A stretch of DNA of 64,000 nt from contig MNCI01018369.1 of the NCBI GenBank assembly GCA_015680685.1, positions 93,562-157,561 on the forward strand, written 5' to 3'. Under the pieces are notes generated by a model, which saw only the letters and a list, made by a program, of their open reading frames with translations, ran no database searches and was not told the DNA's origin. Both the position numbers and the translations under genes were made by a program. Below, piece by piece: positions 60,171 to 64,000 of this stretch (position 1 is the first letter of the stretch; each line of letters opens with the position of its first letter). Source of the stretch: Gnetum montanum. Lineage: Eukaryota; Streptophyta; Gnetopsida; Gnetales; Gnetaceae.

Positions 60171-62794
60171 TGATTTTTAAATAAATAAGAGGACCTCTAG
60201 GATCAGAGAATTTCCTAGGAAGATGACCAACTTTAATCCAATCAGTGATGGCATGAGTCAACATGACCGTGTGCATTAAGTGTGATTTTTGATTTGAAGG
60301 AAGCTTTGAAGATTCAAATGATGATGAGGTGTTTGGATAACTATCCACTTGTGATTGCAAGGACTTGGTTGGACTATTGGTTCTAAAGAAATGGCTCTTC
60401 TTTGATTGGTTATCCAAACCAACAATAGGTTGAGGGTTGATAGCCCTTGTAGTGTTACATTGCTGTAGCTGGGCAGGAAGCTCGCCCTACATAGTTGGAG
60501 CAGGTGGTAATGCAACTAAGGGTGGAAGGGATGTAGATGGATGAGAAGGATAGTATGTATGTAGAACATCACCCCAAGGATAAGAAGTTTTATAGTACTT
60601 GAGGGCTTGGTAGTGAGGTTGAAGAACAATGTGGCTAGTAGAGTCATCTGGAAAGATCGACTGCTGAACATAATACCCGTATGGGTCAGGTTGATGGTAA
60701 GGGTACTGTTGATGTGGTGGTGGCATTCCCCATGATTGTGGGTGTTTCCACCATTGATATTGTGCATTCGGTTATGGTGAAGCTCCACTCAAATAATATG
60801 TCAAGGGTTCGTGGAACTGCCTTGGGTTACCTTGCAGATAAGATAAACTTCTGGGTGTTTGTCGTCTGTTTAATTGTGGATTTAGTGCATACACCCCAGA
60901 CTCTTACAGATGTGACACTACTAGGCAACATCCTTTAGATGGTCATATTGGCATATATCACATCCATCATCACTATCTATGTTCAAATCCACAACCTCTT
61001 CAATGATGACAACCTTGTCCTTACCTTTATTACGTGCATACTCAACTTCTTTCTTTTTCCTTCTCTCTCAATCACTACTTGGTTCTCTAGACTCCTCTAC
61101 TATTTTTAGGATAGTTTGAAATTTTTCATCTAGGAAGTTCCACATTTGAATTACCTTTGTTGATACTTCTAATGCAAATTTTTGAATGTGCAAAGTCTTT
61201 CTACTCACCATCTCCTCAAGTGGTGACTCTTCCTCATCTTCACAAAATCTAATTTCCTTCTTTCAGAGGGAAGGATCTCTATTGTACTTCTCCACACTTT
61301 CTCTTTTCCTCAACTCACCTTCCTCCTTGGCAACTTGCTCCAAAAATCTTGGTATTTAATGGGCTCTAAGCTCATATAGCCTTCCTTGGGCATAAGTCCC
61401 AAGGGTTCATCGTGTTTCGTACTAAGCCCATCTATGAGATGGCGTAGTTGTTCCTTTTGCGAGTAACCATGGCCCAGGCAACAATGTAATAATGAATAAT
61501 ATCGAGCCATGGTAGCATCCAATGGTTCATGTCCTCCTTGTTTCCATCCTTGGATTTGCTTACGCAAGTTAGACACTTAGGACTACGTTTGATACTTATC
61601 GTTGAATAGCTCTAACATGGTACTCCATCGATGAATGGATTCCGATTCTAAGGACCAGTACCAGCTTTCTACTTTCTTGATCAGTGTCCATGGAAAAAAA
61701 TTTAGTTTTTTCCACTCATTTTCTATATAATGCAAGGCACATGCATCATAGAATGCTTGTAGATGGTTTTGAGGATCAGCATTATATCCCCCTTCAAATC
61801 ATGGGATGTTATTCATGTCTAGTCTTTTGATCCTACTGTTCTTCTAGTGCCTTGTTGGAATCCTAATGGCCTCTATTATATCTAACATACTTTAGGTGGA
61901 GAGTAGGGGGTTCATTGTGATCATACTGTCTATGGTGTCTATGATGCCTATGTTGTTCCCTACTCTCCCTTCTTTCATGATGTGTTTCTCTGAAATGCCC
62001 TCATCCCCTTTCTCGACTATTTTTTCTATGATCTCTATTTCACTTACCATTGTCCTCATGGTCTTTCCCTTTGCAACTTCAGATCTTGAAGGAGAGGGGG
62101 AAGGAGATGATGAAGGTAAAGAGGAAGGAGGACTAGCACCATGATGGTGGTTGTCACCTTCTCTTTTGTGGTTGCGACCTCTATCATGATTACGATCAGA
62201 ATGTCCATCATTGTCATGCATTCATGTTCCTTTTCCAAATCTTTTGTGTCTATTGGTACCAGAACCTAGGTTATGAATAGTTGAGTGAAGATTTTGATAC
62301 ATAACTCATTGACTAAAGTCAACGAGAGGAACATCATTTTGTGGAAAACCTCCCAAGACAAGTTCACCATCCTCATTTTCACTTAGGACATATGGGACAT
62401 CCTGAGACCACTTCCCCTTCATGGATTTGTAATGTCTCTCCTATTGTAGATCTCTTTGCCATTGTTCCTCTGTGGGTCGATAATCTCCTAAATCTTGCTC
62501 ATGCATAACATACTCTGATTGTAAGTGCTGCATACTGATTCATGTGAGAGCATGAAGAAGCATGCTTGGGATTGAGCGATCAGGAGGTAGCACTATGTTA
62601 CATTCTAAATCACACCATCATAGTTGTTCATCCTAGTGGAGGATAAAGGTAAAGTCTAGTGTATACTCATTAGGATGAGTGTACACCAACCGAAACTATT
62701 GGGGTACTAGCAGAATATCATGTGCACTCCACCTCTGATTGTTCATGGTGTCAAACCTAGTTGGTGAAGCACTCTCATAAGAAGAAGAAGACAT
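60171..62794 (-). pseudogene. gag: gag of element G (decayed, best-readable family copy)
   Basis: Minus strand. Start at 62794: Met-Ser-Ser-Ser-Ser-Tyr-Glu-Ser. N-terminal domain with Leu-Val-Tyr-Thr-His-Pro-Asn-Glu-Tyr-Thr-Leu-Asp-Phe-Thr-Phe-Ile-Leu-His and Asn-Ile-Val-Leu-Pro-Pro-Asp-Arg-Ser-Ile-Pro (62700-62570). A His/Arg/Asp hinge with a Ser/Pro run is at 62238-61892. The core at about 61850-61310 includes Leu-Arg-Lys-Gln-Ile-Gln-Gly-Trp-Lys and Arg-Tyr-Tyr-Ser-Leu-Leu-x2-Cys-Leu-Gly-His-Gly-Tyr-Ser-Gln-Lys-Glu-Gln. A Cys-Asp-Ile-Cys-Gln-Tyr-Asp-His knuckle lies near 60964-60938. The Pro/Tyr/Gln-rich tail (60788-60487) is followed by a Ser-rich linker to protease (60417-60190). Frameshifts and stops present. 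Confidence 0.85.
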
Positions 62795-62912
62795 GATTGG
62801 TTAGTTAGTGTGCAATACCCTTTTCTTGTAATTATAAGATAGTTAATTCTAAGGGTTCATTCCAACGATGGAAAGGATTTCCTAAGTTCTAATTAGCACT
62901 CAAACAACAAAA

Positions 62913-62930
62913 TCCCTAGCAATGGCGCCA
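62913..62930 (-). other. Primer-binding site of element G (tRNA-Asp type, best preserved)
   Basis: Minus strand tggcgccattgctaggga, one base inside the 5' LTR. It matches the plant tRNA-Asp 3' end as used by Athila/Tat-type elements and is the reference for the mutated sites in A, B, C and D. Confidence 0.85.
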
Positions 62931-62931
62931 A

Positions 62932-63044
62932 TGATAAGTGGCTAGGTACCCCCTATGCCCAACCATACGAATACGAGCATTCACATGTGATCTGGTTGAA
63001 CACCAAGGATTAAGTGCTTATGTGCTTACACAAAACAAGGATGA
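62932..63044 (-). repeat. Element G 5' LTR, first 113 bp, cut by H
   Basis: tgataagtggctaggtacc... aligns with 53842-53955 up to 'aacaaggatga', after which the LTR of H starts. Confidence 0.88.
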
Positions 63045-63528
63045 TGATGAGTCGTGTTTTGGGTGACCACGATATCATAGCCCAACTGCAATATCGGATA
63101 CGTGATATCGCAGTCTATCTCCTCATCTATAAATAAGAAGTAGACAGATCAGTTATTATCATTAGAGTTTTAGAGTTAGTTTTGATTTTAGTTCTTGTTT
63201 TTCCTCTCAACCCTTTTCCTCTTCGTGTATGCCCACAGTGTGATGATTGTAATTGTACGGCATCCTTTATTCGAGTGTGACGTACTTGGACACATACATG
63301 ACCAGAAATAAAGATTGAGATTACTTCATCATTGCATCATTCACTTAGTTTAATCATTTAATTAATTGTTATTTACTTCTTTCCTAGTTAATCTCTTCTC
63401 ACCCTTAAACTCATGTTAAAACGTGGAATGAGTACGACTTGATTATGAGCACTTAAGTGTGACTACTTGGTAACCTAGTGACGTACCTAGGATCTGCGCT
63501 TGGTAATCCTAGTGGTAGTCGTGCACGA
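63045..63528 (+). repeat. Element H 5' LTR, 3'-truncated
   Basis: Aligns with the A LTR from its start to the 'cttggtaatcc.agtagtag' segment (A: 2968-2990). Contains gatatc-type repeats (63070-63112) and a TATA box at 63128-63135. Confidence 0.85.
63128..63135 (+). promoter_or_regulatory. TATA box of element H LTR
   Basis: tataaata at the same LTR offset as in A, following the gatatc repeat cluster. Confidence 0.55.
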
Positions 63529-63570
63529 AGTGAGGAAGTCACATATAAATTCACACATAATTTCACAACC

Positions 63571-64000
63571 ATGCCTCTCCTACAAGACTATGACAATGCC
63601 ACACTTAGTGAGGAAGTTCATTGGAGAACCAACAAACTATATGACAATGAAGATTGGAGTACGCAACCCAAGGTGTGGATTTCTTATGAACCCAAATGAA
63701 AGCAACATCATCCTAATACATGAAAGTATAACTTACCCGATGACGATGAATCCCCACTAGCCACTACAAGCTTAACGCAAATACAATAGGCTATTCAAAT
63801 CTCACGTAGGCATCGTAAAGAGAGTCGTCTACCCAGGCTCGATTAAACAACTTTCCCAATTTCTCAGGAGGCTATGAATTAGATCTACATCAACATTTAC
63901 AAGCCTTCTATGATGCCTATACATTGAAAAACATTGATAACGATTGGCAAAAACTCAAGCTCTTCCCTATGACACTCATTGGCCAAGCAAAAGTATGATA
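63571..64000 (+). pseudogene. gag: gag of element H, N-terminal part
   Basis: The start at 63571 gives 42 open codons beginning Met-Pro-Leu-Leu-Gln-Asp-Tyr-Asp-Asn and containing His-Trp-Arg-Thr-Asn-Lys-Leu-Tyr and Trp-Ser-Thr-Gln, matching gag of A (3456). A stop follows at 63697. Similarity then resumes in patches (Leu-Ala-Thr-Thr-Ser-Leu near 63755; Lys-Leu...Leu-Phe-Pro...Leu-Ile-Gly-Gln-Ala-Lys-Val at 63955-63996, the beginning of the gag core). It runs off the window. Confidence 0.75.

Larger units (their letters stand above)
53842..63044 (-). mobile_element. Element G: Ty3 LTR retrotransposon without extra ORF
   Basis: Minus-strand element inserted in the copia gag of F (left flank acctg). 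Minus-strand order: 5' LTR part 63044-62932 (cut by H), PBS 62930-62913, gag 62794-60170, protease about 60170-59740, reverse transcriptase about 59300-58330, RNase H about 58300-57990, integrase about 57960-56690, spacer 56680-54690, polypurine tract, 3' LTR 54674-53842. As in D, there is no extra ORF. The far end and the second copy of the target duplication are outside the window. Confidence 0.9.
63045..64000 (+). mobile_element. Element H: Ty3 element of the A type, 5' end
   Basis: Plus-strand copy inserted in the 5' LTR of G. The LTR starts TGATGAGTCGTG at 63045 and is related to the A LTR, but stops at about 63528 and joins the leader just before gag. The missing part is the last 350 bp or so of the LTR, the PBS and most of the leader. 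It continues past the right edge. Confidence 0.85.

Noticed and set aside
1-64000. CRISPR array, bacterial operon, riboswitch or phage features
   Set aside because: No regularly spaced identical repeats, no ribosome-binding-site-led operons; content is plant LTR retrotransposons throughout.

Overview
The window is plant nuclear DNA made almost entirely of nested, decayed LTR retrotransposons. I found no host gene, tRNA, rRNA, CRISPR array or bacterial feature. It is AT-rich and CpG-poor. The large copies are Ty3-type elements of the non-chromodomain (Athila/Tat-like) branch: their primer-binding sites match the 3' end of tRNA-Asp, the LTRs begin TGATGA and end TCATCA, and pol is ordered protease, reverse transcriptase, RNase H, integrase. 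By eye the LTR pairs of one element differ by roughly 10 percent or more, mostly by transitions. This suggests a large, slowly purged plant genome; a gymnosperm or a giant-genome angiosperm would fit, but the species cannot be read from the sequence.

Layout. Element C (minus strand) runs from the left edge to about 31010. Two plus-strand elements inserted into its integrase gene only 11 bp apart: element A (2455-11334; LTR, gag, no pol, extra ORF, LTR) and element B (11346-24090; LTR, gag, pol, extra ORF, LTR). From 31011 to 53330 lies an older, poorly readable layer with an unknown ORF, a decayed plus-strand Ty3 element E (gag near 37 kb, protease near 48.7 kb, RNase H-like motif near 49.2 kb, a possible long LTR pair at about 33.5 and 51.9 kb) and a minus-strand LTR relic. 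Element D (37618-47457, minus strand, perfect 5-bp target duplication) is inserted in the gag of E. From about 53320 a Ty1/copia element F begins (LTR, PBS, gag start). It is cut at 53841 by element G (minus strand), whose far LTR is cut at 63044 by element H (plus strand), which leaves the window.

How the parts would have worked: gag forms the particle; pol matures it, copies the RNA and integrates the cDNA. A, B and C also carry a third gene downstream of pol and in the sense direction, an extra ORF of about 900 codons whose N-terminal half resembles the 'putative plant transposon protein' domain and whose C-terminal half is helical. D and G lack it. No copy is intact: all reading frames have stops and shifts, and several catalytic residues are lost.
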